Origin: Bacteroidales bacterium UBA2030
Lineage (GTDB): Bacteria > Bacteroidota > Bacteroidia > Bacteroidales > TTA-H9
NCBI GenBank assembly: GCA_002332755.1
Contig: DDBO01000017.1
Span: 1 to 16,247, forward strand
Reading direction: 5' to 3'
Length of the DNA: 16,247 nt
Of the stretch, positions 7,826 through 15,004 are shown piece after piece. How positions within the stretch are numbered: the stretch's first letter is position 1; every line of letters starts with the position of its first letter. The notes under the pieces were generated by a model. The model saw nothing but the letters and a program-made list of their open reading frames with translations. It was not told the DNA's origin and ran no database searches. The position numbers and the translations under genes were made by a program.

Positions 7826-8794
7826 TTTTGTTTTACAACTCATCGAAGGGCCGTCCGGATTGAGGGGCGGCCTTTTTCGTGAACGAATGGCAGTGAGGTT
7901 GCGCTGGTATCGTGTGAATTTGATGCGTTTAACCGCTGTGCCTTTAAAAATTTTACTAAAACCTTCTTCGTCAAGACTTTCAAAGTCTTCTTTCGATAAG
8001 TCGAGTACTGGAGCGGGTTTAAAAAATACAGGCCGGGGAGACTCTCTTCGATTGTAAGGGCATACATCCTGGCAGGTATCGCAACCATATAGACGAGTAC
8101 CCAGTTTTGGTGCCACTTCAGGATCAATTTCCCCTTTGTTTTCAATGGTTTGATAGGAGACACATTTCCGTGCATCCAGTCGGAAAGGCTCCACAAGGGC
8201 CCCGGTGGGACAGGCATGCAAACAAAGGTTGCATTCAGCGCATAAATCTGTGTTTAGGGTGTTATCGGGTTCAATTTTGGCATCGGTGAGGATTATGCCT
8301 ATAAAATACCAGCTCCCTTTTTCAGTAAGTAAGAGGGTGTTTTTCCCATATACGCCGAGTCCGGCTTCCACCGCCCAGGCTTTTTCAGCAACAGGACCGG
8401 TGTCGGTGTAAACCTTGAAATTGTATCCCGGAAAAGCTTCATCTATTTTGCGTACCAAGGCCCTCAATCTGGCGAGCATGGTGTCGTGATAATCTTCGGT
8501 GACTGCGTATTTGGAGATTTTATAAAATGCACCGTTTTTTTGTTTGAATCCATGGTGGTAATCTCCCAGTACGACAATAACCGTATGGATGCCTGGCATT
8601 ACCAGCGCTGGGTCGAATCTACGGCGGGGTTCTCGCTCGAGCCAGTGCATGGTTGCGAAATATCCCTCCTGTAGGGCTTTTGTATACCGGAGGTAAGGTT
8701 CTTTAAGAAAACGAGCTTTGGCACAGCCGCATGCAGCAAACCCTTCTTCTTTGGCAGCTTGTTGTATAAAGCTTTTAAGGTTAGTCGGGGACAT
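7814..8794 (-). CDS. queG: Epoxyqueuosine reductase QueG
   Basis: Cobalamin-dependent iron-sulfur enzyme of the cytoplasm that reduces epoxyqueuosine to queuosine, the last step of the modification at tRNA position 34 (GUN anticodons). The 326 residues show the family layout: an N-terminal cobalamin-binding half with the conserved stretch YTDTGPVAEKAWA (Asp131, the likely catalytic acid by comparison with the E. coli enzyme), then two [4Fe-4S] sites, CAECNLCLHACP (Cys185, 188, 191, 195) and a second set at Cys211, Cys238, Cys241 and Cys245 (YGCDTCQDVCP). It lacks the longer C-terminal region of E. coli QueG, which is common for short forms. The ATG at 8794 lies 12 bases after the ruvB stop codon, so the two are probably cotranscribed. 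The last 20 or so residues are low in similarity to anything I know, coincide with the terminator of the convergent gene, and the stop codon lies inside that gene. Confidence 0.95.
   Translation of the reverse strand: MSPTNLKSFIQQAAKEEGFAACGCAKARFLKEPYLRYTKALQEGYFATMHWLEREPRRRFDPALVMPGIHTVIVVLGDYHHGFKQKNGAFYKISKYAVTEDYHDTMLARLRALVRKIDEAFPGYNFKVYTDTGPVAEKAWAVEAGLGVYGKNTLLLTEKGSWYFIGIILTDAKIEPDNTLNTDLCAECNLCLHACPTGALVEPFRLDARKCVSYQTIENKGEIDPEVAPKLGTRLYGCDTCQDVCPYNRRESPRPVFFKPAPVLDLSKEDFESLDEEGFSKIFKGTAVKRIKFTRYQRNLTAIRSRKRPPLNPDGPSMSCKTKSQD
7846..7877 (+). terminator. Rho-independent terminator of the second peptidase, inside queG coding sequence
   Basis: Arms at 7846-7856 (AAGGGCCGTCC) and 7865-7875 pair over 11 positions with two G-U pairs, around an 8-base loop; TTTTT follows at 7873-7877. 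The T tract is on the + strand only, so it serves the peptidase gene. It lies within codons 307-317 of the opposing queG gene. Confidence 0.8.
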
Positions 8795-8806
8795 TTATTC
8801 TGTAGC

Positions 8807-9829
8807 TTAAAACAGACGTCCCTGCATGGCAGGAGGTATTTTACCTATGTGACGCCAGGCTCGCTCGGTAGCTTCGCGTCCGCGTGGGGTTCGTTGCAAA
8901 AATCCTTCCTGAATAAGAAAGGGTTCATAAACTTCTTCGATAGTACCAGGGTCCTCACCCACACTGGTTGCTATGGTGTTAAGTCCAACAGGCCCACCGT
9001 TGAATTTTTCGATAATGGCATGCAAGATGCGATTATCCATTTCATCCAGTCCATGGCTGTCTACATTAAGAGCCGTAAGGGCAAAATGGGCAATCTCAAG
9101 GTCAATATTGCCATTGCCCTTCACCTGGGCAAAATCGCGGACACGGCGCAAGAGCAGATTGGCTATTCGAGGTGTGCCGCGGCTGCGGCGGGCAATCTCC
9201 ATGGCTGCTTCCGGCATGATATCTACCCGTAAAATACTGGCTGAACGTTGAACGATTTTTTGAAGAACATCGGCGGTGTAATAGGTGAGACGCGAGGTGA
9301 TGCCAAAACGCGAGCGTAACGGAGCAGTAAGAAGGCCACTACGTGTGGTAGCCCCAACTAAAGTGAAAGGATTAAGCCCTATCTGTACACTTCGGGCGTT
9401 GGGCCCGGTCTCTATCATGATGTCAATTTTAAAGTCTTCCATGGCAGAATACAGGTATTCTTCCACCACCGGGCTAAGCCTGTGTATTTCGTCGATAAAA
9501 AGCACATCGCGGGGAGCCAGACCTGTAAGCAGGCCAGCCAGATCTCCGGGTTTTTCTAAAACCGGACCGGAAGTAACCTTTATGCCTACACCCAGTTCGT
9601 TGGCTATTATATACGAAAGTGTGGTTTTACCTAAACCTGGAGGGCCATGTAGCAAAACATGATCGAGTGCTTCTCCCCTTTGTTTTGCAGCTTTTACGAA
9701 AACCCGTAAATTTTCGACCACCTGGGGCTGACCGGCAAAATCGCCAAATTCCAGAGGTCGAAGCACTTTCTCAATTTCTCTTTCGGCCGGGCTCATATAC
9801 TTGCCCGAGGCATCCAAATTCGTATTCAT
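8807..9829 (-). CDS. ruvB: Holliday junction branch migration helicase RuvB
   Basis: Hexameric AAA+ motor that, with RuvA, drives branch migration of Holliday junctions during recombinational repair; RuvC then cuts. The 340 residues are full length. Visible are the N-terminal linker with LRPLEFGDFAGQ (24-34), Walker A GPPGLGKTT (62-70), Walker B LFIDEI (110-115), sensor region GATTRSG (159-165), the arginine-finger segment PLRSRFG (170-176), and the C-terminal winged helix with TPRGREATERAW. The ATG at 9829 gives the usual N-terminus. queG follows after 12 bases on the same strand. ruvA and ruvC are not next to it. Nothing unusual in sequence. Confidence 0.98.
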   Translation of the reverse strand: MNTNLDASGKYMSPAEREIEKVLRPLEFGDFAGQPQVVENLRVFVKAAKQRGEALDHVLLHGPPGLGKTTLSYIIANELGVGIKVTSGPVLEKPGDLAGLLTGLAPRDVLFIDEIHRLSPVVEEYLYSAMEDFKIDIMIETGPNARSVQIGLNPFTLVGATTRSGLLTAPLRSRFGITSRLTYYTADVLQKIVQRSASILRVDIMPEAAMEIARRSRGTPRIANLLLRRVRDFAQVKGNGNIDLEIAHFALTALNVDSHGLDEMDNRILHAIIEKFNGGPVGLNTIATSVGEDPGTIEEVYEPFLIQEGFLQRTPRGREATERAWRHIGKIPPAMQGRLF

Positions 9830-9848
9830 CAGCTTGTTTTGTGCACCA

Positions 9849-9856
9849 CAAAATTA
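9849..9856 (-). promoter_or_regulatory. Candidate -7 box for ruvB-queG
   Basis: On the minus strand the sequence reads TAATTTTG, a match to TAnnTTTG, about 20 bases before the ruvB ATG. No -33 TTG/TTTG element is visible at 17-23 bases. Location is right, but the motif alone is weak evidence in AT-rich intergenic DNA. Confidence 0.38.
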
Positions 9857-9981
9857 ACCTTTTCGCTTTTCATGTAGCAGGATGATAAAACCATATGAAA
9901 TATTGTTAACTTAGCATGAGATTAGAAAAACGCATGAGCAACCTGCATGCATTTATTTATTAACTTCTAAAATATCCGGCC

Positions 9982-10806
9982 ATGAAAAAGATATTGGTAG
10001 CCATCGATTTCACCAAGGGTTCCAGAAAGGCCTTGAAATATGCTTTATGGTTTTCTAAGATAAGTAAAGCTGAGTTGATAATGGTTTGGGTGGATAATCA
10101 GACCGTTCAGCAAGGATTGCTGTCGTCCCCTTCCACAGCTTTGCGTCAAGAGGCAAAAAACAAGTTGGAAGCTTTAGTCAAAAAGTATTCAAGCTCCAAA
10201 CGTCCCCCGATATCTTACAAGTTGCGAAAAGGAAAAGTCTATAGCGAGATGAGTACCCTGGCCCGCACCTTAGAAGCCGACTTGATTATCTGTGGAACCC
10301 ATGGGGGAAGCGGTTTCGAAAAACAATGGATTGGCAGCAATGCCTATCGGATTGTATCTCATGCCCCTTGCCCTGTAATAACCGTACGCTATACCTCTAA
10401 CCAGAAAGACAGCATGAATCGTATTGTGCTCCCTGTCGACAATTCGGCTGAAACTCTTCAAAAGCTCCCCATCACTGCCGAGCTAGCTGAGATTTTTCAT
10501 TCGGAGGTTCAGATAGTAGCACTTATCACTGATAGTTTACAATCATTAAAACTCCGAACCGAAGCCAATGCTCGTGAAGCATTTAAATACATGGAAAGCA
10601 GAGGCATTTCCGCGACTTATTACAATTACACTACCGACAACATCACAGCTACGCTGTTGGATCATGTGAATAATGTTGGTGCTGACCTGATTTCGATTAT
10701 GACAGAACAAGAAAGCTACGGCACCGGAGCCTTACTCGGTCCCAATGCCCGGCTCATAATTAATTTATCTCCCGTACCGGTACTCAGCTCCCATGGGCAG
10801 TTGTAG
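9982..10806 (+). CDS. Tandem-domain universal stress protein (UspA family)
   Basis: Cytoplasmic protein of 274 residues made of two UspA folds; members bind ATP or other ligands and adjust stress survival, but the role of this one cannot be read from sequence. The first domain (1-137) has Asp9 in the strand VAIDF and an intact ATP-binding motif G-x2-G-x9-G-S at Gly105, Gly108, Gly118 and Ser119, ending PCPVITV. The second domain (about 148-272) keeps the fold pattern (RIVLPVD, ending SPVPVLS) but has IMTEQ and no G-x2-G motif, so it probably does not bind ATP in the standard way. A paralogue with the motif at exactly the same residue numbers lies downstream, after a SPOR-domain gene. ATG start at 9982; no strong promoter was recognised in the 152 bases shared with ruvB. 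Confidence 0.92.
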   Translation: MKKILVAIDFTKGSRKALKYALWFSKISKAELIMVWVDNQTVQQGLLSSPSTALRQEAKNKLEALVKKYSSSKRPPISYKLRKGKVYSEMSTLARTLEADLIICGTHGGSGFEKQWIGSNAYRIVSHAPCPVITVRYTSNQKDSMNRIVLPVDNSAETLQKLPITAELAEIFHSEVQIVALITDSLQSLKLRTEANAREAFKYMESRGISATYYNYTTDNITATLLDHVNNVGADLISIMTEQESYGTGALLGPNARLIINLSPVPVLSSHGQL

Positions 10807-10814
10807 TATCTTTG
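10807..10814 (+). promoter_or_regulatory. Likely Bacteroidota -7 box upstream of the SPOR gene
   Basis: TATCTTTG, followed by C, is a very typical -7 element of this phylum (TAnnTTTG). It begins one base after the stop codon of the first stress-protein gene and predicts a leader of about 70 bases before the ATG at 10892. No good -33 box is seen. If used, the SPOR gene and the second stress protein form their own transcript. Confidence 0.5.
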
Positions 10815-10891
10815 CCTCTTCTTAGGCTGTATGGTTAGCTTGATGCAACCAAAAGCCGGCAGGCAAGGTTTTATAATTGAATACTACTACA

Positions 10892-11302
10892 ATGAAACGA
10901 TTTTTGTTTTTGGCAGTATTTTTCTTGATTTCATTCTTCTCAGTAGCCCAAAATGCTAAGGGGAAAGTTATTGTTGTTACGGATCCTATTATCGATACTC
11001 TTATTCAGGAACATATAGAATACAATCAGTTGCATCCTACGGTTGAGGGATATCGTATACAGATTTATTTTGAGTCGGGAAACAACGCCAGGACGGCAGC
11101 TATGGGTGTAAGAGATAAGTTTTTAGAATTATTTCCGGGATACGGAGCTTACCTCACCTTCACAGAGCCCTATTACAGAGTGAGGGTAGGGGATTTCAGA
11201 GATAAAATGTCGGCCGAGGCTTTCCTGCAAACCCTGCAAGGAGTCTTTCCAAATGCATTTATAGTGCCCGATAATGTGTATTTTGAGAAATTCCAAAATT
11301 GA
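10892..11302 (+). CDS. Small exported SPOR-domain protein
   Basis: Predicted periplasmic or surface-exposed protein of 136 residues. Residues 1-19 form a clear signal peptide (MKRFLFLAVFFLISFFSVA, cleavage before Gln20), with no lipobox cysteine. Residues about 50-130 look like a SPOR domain: GYRIQIYFESGNNARTA, then YYRVRVGDFRDKMSAEAFL, the usual start strand and the RVGDF segment. SPOR domains bind glycan strands of peptidoglycan stripped of stem peptides, mostly at division sites, so an envelope role is likely; the partner is unknown. I chose the ATG at 10892 over an in-frame TTG at 10877 because it puts Lys-Arg directly before the hydrophobic core. Its stop lies 5 bases before the next start, which implies cotranscription with a stress protein. 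Confidence 0.82.
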   Translation: MKRFLFLAVFFLISFFSVAQNAKGKVIVVTDPIIDTLIQEHIEYNQLHPTVEGYRIQIYFESGNNARTAAMGVRDKFLELFPGYGAYLTFTEPYYRVRVGDFRDKMSAEAFLQTLQGVFPNAFIVPDNVYFEKFQN

Positions 11303-11307
11303 ACTTT

Positions 11308-12153
11308 ATGAAAGAAATTATTGCTGCCGTCGATTTTTCAGAATGTTCGGTAAATGCTGCTGAACATGCTGCAGGTATTGCCCTTAGAGCCGGCACAAAC
11401 CTGAAATTGATTTATGTTTATAATCCTGATCTTAAACATAAAACAATCTATAAATACAAAGACCCCCTTGATGAAGCCACTCAGCTTCTAGAAGAGCTGG
11501 TACAGCGATTTCAATTGATACTTCCCCAGGGTACGGTGAGCTATAAAATTAGGGAAGGCAAAGTATTCCGAGAAGTGGTGGATGAAGCCAAAGAGAGTAA
11601 GGCCATGATGATAGTAGCCGGAACTCATGGTACTTCAGGCTTTGAAGAGCTTTGGATTGGAAGCAATGCCTTCCGCATCATCAGCGCTGCCCCATGTCCG
11701 GTGATTACCCTTAGAGAAGGGGTTAAGCCTGAAAGACAGTTGCGCAGAATTGTTCTGCCTATTGATGCCACCCTGTCTACACGTCAGAAAGTACCTTTTG
11801 CTACCATGATGGCAAAGATGTTTAATGCTGAAATTCATGTGCTTGCATTATATCAATCAGGTGTCAAGGATGCCCAGCAAATTGTTTTGGAATATGCTAA
11901 GCAAACCTGTGCTTATCTTGAAAAAAATCACATTGATTTTTTAATGACTTCGCGGAGATGCAAAAATCCTACGGATGCCACCATCGATTATGCCATAAAA
12001 GTTGACGCAAACCTTATTGTAATAATGACAGAACAGACAAGTTCTCCCATGAATATAATTATGGGTGCATATGCGCAACAGATGATTCATCGCTCTCCCA
12101 TTCCTGTAATGAGTGTTCAGCCCAAAGAATTCTTGAGAATTCGCACCCGATAA
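11308..12153 (+). CDS. Tandem-domain universal stress protein (UspA family), paralogue
   Basis: Cytoplasmic protein of 281 residues with two UspA folds. Domain one (1-137) has Asp9 in AAVDF and the complete ATP-binding motif at Gly105, Gly108, Gly118, Ser119 (GTHGTSGFEELWIGSN), the same positions as in the upstream paralogue. Domain two (about 148-272) starts RRIVLPID and ends SPIPVMS, but has IMTEQ where the glycine motif should be, as in the paralogue. The shared degeneration suggests the two genes come from one already degenerate ancestor. ATG at 11308 chosen: an in-frame TTG at 11299 would overlap the SPOR gene and add MNF before the conserved MKEI start. It is convergent with the receiver gene, only 23 bases away, and I see no hairpin between them. 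Confidence 0.92.
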   Translation: MKEIIAAVDFSECSVNAAEHAAGIALRAGTNLKLIYVYNPDLKHKTIYKYKDPLDEATQLLEELVQRFQLILPQGTVSYKIREGKVFREVVDEAKESKAMMIVAGTHGTSGFEELWIGSNAFRIISAAPCPVITLREGVKPERQLRRIVLPIDATLSTRQKVPFATMMAKMFNAEIHVLALYQSGVKDAQQIVLEYAKQTCAYLEKNHIDFLMTSRRCKNPTDATIDYAIKVDANLIVIMTEQTSSPMNIIMGAYAQQMIHRSPIPVMSVQPKEFLRIRTR

Positions 12154-12176
12154 GCTTTTACACGACTGATGGTTTC

Positions 12177-12569
12177 CTAATCGAGGTATTTCCGCATTTT
12201 TTCAAATAAAATTTCCCGCCGAATGGGCTTAAGGATATATTCGTCGGTACCAGCCTTGAAGCTTTTTTCCTGTTCCCCTTCGTAGGCATAAGCTGTTTGG
12301 GTGATAATGGGAAGGTTGGGCCGCATTTCCTTTATCCTTTTGATTGCAATGTAGCCGTTTAAAACAGGCATGTTGATGTCCATTAATACAATGTCGGCTT
12401 TATTGACTGGATTTGCTATGTATTCAATGGCTTCAAGTCCATTTTTTGCCCAGGCAATGGCAATACCCGTTGGAATGAGCATGGTAGAAAGCAGCTCATA
12501 ATTGTGTGGTAAGTCTTCAACAATGAGGACTGTTTTTGAACTCCAATTGGGAAGAGAAAGATTGCTCAT
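12177..12569 (-). CDS. Single-domain response regulator (CheY-like receiver)
   Basis: Stand-alone phosphoacceptor receiver of 130 residues with no output domain. The key residues are all present: acidic pair Glu18-Asp19 (LIVEDLPHN), phosphorylation site Asp64 (LMDINMPVLNG), switch Thr92 (TQTAYA) and Lys114 (LKPI). The VEDLPHN and MDINMPVLNG forms resemble receivers fused to or served by hybrid histidine kinases, so it probably passes or drains phosphate in a phosphorelay. No kinase gene is in the window, so its partner is unknown. It is downstream of fbaA on the same strand, but the hairpin in between argues for its own promoter. A TATCTTTA sequence on the minus strand (12614-12607), about 38 bases before the ATG, is a possible but imperfect -7 box. 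Confidence 0.92.
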   Translation of the reverse strand: MSNLSLPNWSSKTVLIVEDLPHNYELLSTMLIPTGIAIAWAKNGLEAIEYIANPVNKADIVLMDINMPVLNGYIAIKRIKEMRPNLPIITQTAYAYEGEQEKSFKAGTDEYILKPIRREILFEKMRKYLD

Positions 12570-12639
12570 GCAAAGTGTAATGCGCTGTTTTGCTTAATTC
12601 CTGCGATAAAGATACAACAAATTTAGGTTTAATAATGAG

Positions 12640-12678
12640 AAAACTCCCTCATCAAGCTTAACTCGACGAGAGAGTTTT
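12640..12678. terminator. Likely bidirectional hairpin terminator between fbaA and the receiver gene
   Basis: AAAACTCCCTC (12640-12650) faces GAGAGAGTTTT (12668-12678): 11 positions with one mismatch, enclosing a 17-base loop. On the minus strand it is followed by TTTTCTCATTATT and would end the fbaA transcript about 70 bases after its stop. On the plus strand it runs into TTTTTGTTTTGTTG, but no plus-strand gene ends directly before it. Confidence 0.65.
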
Positions 12679-12745
12679 TGTTTTGTTGTTTATGAAAGCC
12701 AGATATAATTATTTCTAACCGGCTAAATTCTAATGTTTTAACGTA

Positions 12746-13825
12746 TCAGTTGCGATCGATAGCGTTGAGGTCGGAGAAAGCTTGTTTCAGTCGCTTAATC
12801 ATCGATACCTCTGCTTCGCGCATCCATTTTCGGGGATCGTAATATTTTTTGTTGGGTTTATCTTCTCCTTCTGGGTTGCCAATCTGTCCTTGCAGGTATC
12901 CGCTGTATTTTTTGTAGTATTCGAGGATTCCGCTCCATTGAGCCCATTGCGTATCGGTGTCGATATTCATTTTAACTACTCCGTAGCTGATGGCTTCGCG
13001 AATTTCTTCGAGGCTCGAACCTGATCCTCCGTGGAACACAAAGTTGACAGGTTTGGGACCGGTGTGGAGGTGTTCTTCAATGTATTTTTGACTGTTATTT
13101 AAAATAATCGGTTTGAGCACCACATTACCCGGTTTGTAAACTCCATGAACATTTCCAAAGGAAGCAGCAATGGTAAAATTAGGACTGATTTTTTTGAGTT
13201 TTTCATAGGCGTAGGCAACATCAGCAGGCTGGGTATAGAGTCGGGCGTTGTCAACGTTGGTGTTATCTACTCCGTCTTCTTCACCGCCGGTAACTCCGAG
13301 TTCCAATTCGAGGGTCATGCCCATACGGCTCATGCGCTCAAGATACTTTTCGCAAATAGCTATGTTTTCTTCAAGAGGTTCTTCCGAGAGGTCGAGCATA
13401 TGAGAGCTAAAAAGGGGCTTGCCATATTTCTTGAAATGTTCTTCACCTGCTGCTAACATGCCATCGATCCAAGGAAGGAGTTTTTTGGCTGCATGGTCGG
13501 TATGCAGAATAACAGGTACCCCATACATTTCAGCCAGGTGCCATACATATTTTGCGCCAATAATGGCTCCGGCTATTGCTGCTTTTTCCCCTTCGTTGGA
13601 GATGCCTTTGCCAGCTAGGAATGCGGCGCCACCATTTGAAAACTGAATGATAATGGGGGAGTTTACCTCGCGAGCGGCTTCTAAGGCTGCGATGATGGTA
13701 TGAGAGCTTACTACGTTTACAGCCGGAAGTGCAAATCCTTCTGCCTTCGCGATGCGAAAGATTTCGCTAACGCCTTCTCCGGTTACCACACCGGGCTTTA
13801 CTTTGTCAAATATTTTTTCAGCCAT
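12746..13825 (-). CDS. fbaA: Class II fructose-bisphosphate aldolase
   Basis: Cytoplasmic zinc-dependent aldolase of glycolysis and gluconeogenesis, splitting fructose 1,6-bisphosphate into glyceraldehyde 3-phosphate and dihydroxyacetone phosphate. The protein has 359 residues, the same as E. coli FbaA, and follows it closely: HTDHAAKK with catalytic Asp110 and zinc ligand His111, LELELGVTGGEEDGVDN (171-188), GNVHGVYKPGN with His227, and FHGGSGS with His265. I chose the ATG at 13825 (MAEKIFDKV) over an in-frame GTG at 13879: the shorter form matches the family and the promoter motif lies inside the extension. The group (FbaA rather than the shorter tagatose-type enzymes) is supported by length and the TGGEEDGVDN segment. 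Confidence 0.97.
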   Translation of the reverse strand: MAEKIFDKVKPGVVTGEGVSEIFRIAKAEGFALPAVNVVSSHTIIAALEAAREVNSPIIIQFSNGGAAFLAGKGISNEGEKAAIAGAIIGAKYVWHLAEMYGVPVILHTDHAAKKLLPWIDGMLAAGEEHFKKYGKPLFSSHMLDLSEEPLEENIAICEKYLERMSRMGMTLELELGVTGGEEDGVDNTNVDNARLYTQPADVAYAYEKLKKISPNFTIAASFGNVHGVYKPGNVVLKPIILNNSQKYIEEHLHTGPKPVNFVFHGGSGSSLEEIREAISYGVVKMNIDTDTQWAQWSGILEYYKKYSGYLQGQIGNPEGEDKPNKKYYDPRKWMREAEVSMIKRLKQAFSDLNAIDRN

Positions 13826-13851
13826 TTTGTTAAGAATTAAGGTTTCGATTT

Positions 13852-13881
13852 CAAAATTAATCGCTTGCAAAATTAGCACAA
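13852..13881 (-). promoter_or_regulatory. Promoter for fbaA
   Basis: On the minus strand TTG (13881-13879), 19 bases, then TAATTTTG (13859-13852) fits the phylum's TTG-N17-23-TAnnTTTG pattern. It predicts a leader of roughly 20 bases before the ATG at 13825. A second TAATTTTG lies inside the spacer at 13875-13868. Confidence 0.5.
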
Positions 13882-13913
13882 TTGCGGTTGGAGTAAGTTA
13901 ACTCCCTCAGAAA

Positions 13914-14897
13914 TTACAAATCAATGTATGTTTCGAGTATGGTGGAAGGAATAAGTGGCCTGAATTGAGCGATTTCTGTGATAGCCGGCAACAGCAGGGC
14001 TTCTCCTGCTCTAAGGGTTTCTGAACCCTGGGCTGTCTTTATCTCGCACATCCCGGCGGTGGCAACCAGAATAATAAAGGAATCAATATACCCGTAGTCT
14101 TTTTCAACGGATTTATCTAATTTTAACAGATTGGTGTTGAAGTAAGGGCATTTTACAATGTGTGAGGTTCTGTTGGGTAAAATGCTATATTGGGTCTTAT
14201 ATTCCGGATATGCATTATAATCAATGGCATCGAGTGCATCTTCCAAATGAAGTTCGCGAGATTTGCCTTCTGAATCCACTCTGTCCCAATCATATATTCT
14301 GTAAGTGGTATCGCTGGTTTGCTGAATTTCGGTAAGCAATACACCCGGACCCAGGGCATGGATGCGTCCTGCCGGCATAAAAAACACATCTCCGGCCGAT
14401 ACATTTTCGTAGTTTAAAATTTCAGGAAGGCGTTTTTGTTGTAAGAGTGACTGGTATTCAAAACGGTTGGTGCTTCGCGAGAATCCTGAAATTAATTGTG
14501 CTCCGGGTTCAGCATCTATGATGTACCACATTTCGGTTTTACCCCCACGCATACCTCTGGCCATAGCCAATTCATCGTCGGGATGTACCTGAACACTCAG
14601 CCAATCGGCTGCATCGATAATTTTTACAAGGATGGGAAACTCGTTGCCATATTTTTCGTAAATTTTTTCCCCAACCAGCTCATCCATATAAATTTCAACC
14701 AGCTCATTAAGTTCGTTACCAGCCAGGAATCCATTTATTACTTCGGTATTCATGTCTTTGTAACCGGAAATGAGCCAGGCTTCACCACAATTGGGCAGCT
14801 TTCCATAATCGTGTCCCAACACGGTTTTTATTCGCTGTCCTCCCCAGATTTTATCCAGGTAAATAGGTTTAAACTTTAAAGGGTATATTGAATGCAT
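13914..14897 (-). CDS. manA: Mannose-6-phosphate isomerase, class I
   Basis: Zinc-dependent cupin enzyme interconverting mannose 6-phosphate and fructose 6-phosphate, supplying mannose for GDP-sugars and glycans. The 327 residues match the short Bacillus-type form. Visible motifs: FKPIYLDKIWGG near the start (9-20), the metal-binding set QVHPDD (Gln103, His105), KTEMWY (Glu122) and GRIHALG (His180), and LLTEIQQTSDTTYRIYDWDR. The C-terminal cupin half follows. I start at the ATG at 14897; an in-frame TTG at 14903 would add only two residues. It lies 88 bases upstream of fbaA on the same strand, but fbaA appears to have its own promoter. Its product is fructose 6-phosphate, two steps from the aldolase substrate, so the neighbours share central sugar metabolism. 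The gene is divergent from the LOG gene. Confidence 0.95.
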   Translation of the reverse strand: MHSIYPLKFKPIYLDKIWGGQRIKTVLGHDYGKLPNCGEAWLISGYKDMNTEVINGFLAGNELNELVEIYMDELVGEKIYEKYGNEFPILVKIIDAADWLSVQVHPDDELAMARGMRGGKTEMWYIIDAEPGAQLISGFSRSTNRFEYQSLLQQKRLPEILNYENVSAGDVFFMPAGRIHALGPGVLLTEIQQTSDTTYRIYDWDRVDSEGKSRELHLEDALDAIDYNAYPEYKTQYSILPNRTSHIVKCPYFNTNLLKLDKSVEKDYGYIDSFIILVATAGMCEIKTAQGSETLRAGEALLLPAITEIAQFRPLIPSTILETYIDL

Positions 14898-14914
14898 GAC
14901 CAAACTTTTGACGG

Positions 14915-14922
14915 CAAAGATA
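14915..14922 (-). promoter_or_regulatory. Likely -7 box for manA
   Basis: The minus strand reads TATCTTTG, followed by CC, a close match to TAnnTTTG, 17 bases before the manA ATG. That predicts a leader of only about 10 bases. No -33 box found at the usual spacing. Confidence 0.5.
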
Positions 14923-14979
14923 AGACCAAAACCCTAATTTATACTTGATGGTTAGCCTTACCTTCTTTGCATCTTTTAA

Positions 14980-14987
14980 TACCTTTG
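14980..14987 (+). promoter_or_regulatory. Likely -7 box for the LOG-kinase pair
   Basis: TACCTTTG, followed by C, fits TAnnTTTG and lies 17 bases before the ATG at 15005. Its position argues for that ATG and against the in-frame ATG at 14948 and TTG at 14945. No clear -33 box is seen. Confidence 0.48.
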
Positions 14988-15004
14988 CTGCGCAAAACAT
15001 TAAC

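Noticed and set aside
8759..9251. Plus-strand open frames opposite ruvB and queG
   Set aside because: They are antisense to clearly conserved coding sequence, have no recognisable motif, and look like products of base bias.
12642..12650. AACTCCCTC shared with 13900-13908 as a dispersed repeat
   Set aside because: Only nine bases and the flanks differ; one copy is explained by the terminator arm.
13826..13879. 18-residue extension of fbaA from a GTG at 13879
   Set aside because: The extension contains the likely promoter, and the ATG at 13825 gives the family's standard 359 residues.
13890..13905. Small inverted repeat GGAGT/ACTCC as a manA terminator
   Set aside because: Only five pairs and no T tract on the minus strand after it.
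14945..15004. Longer LOG protein with a hydrophobic leader, suggesting export
   Set aside because: LOG enzymes are cytoplasmic, and a -7 box lies within the extension.
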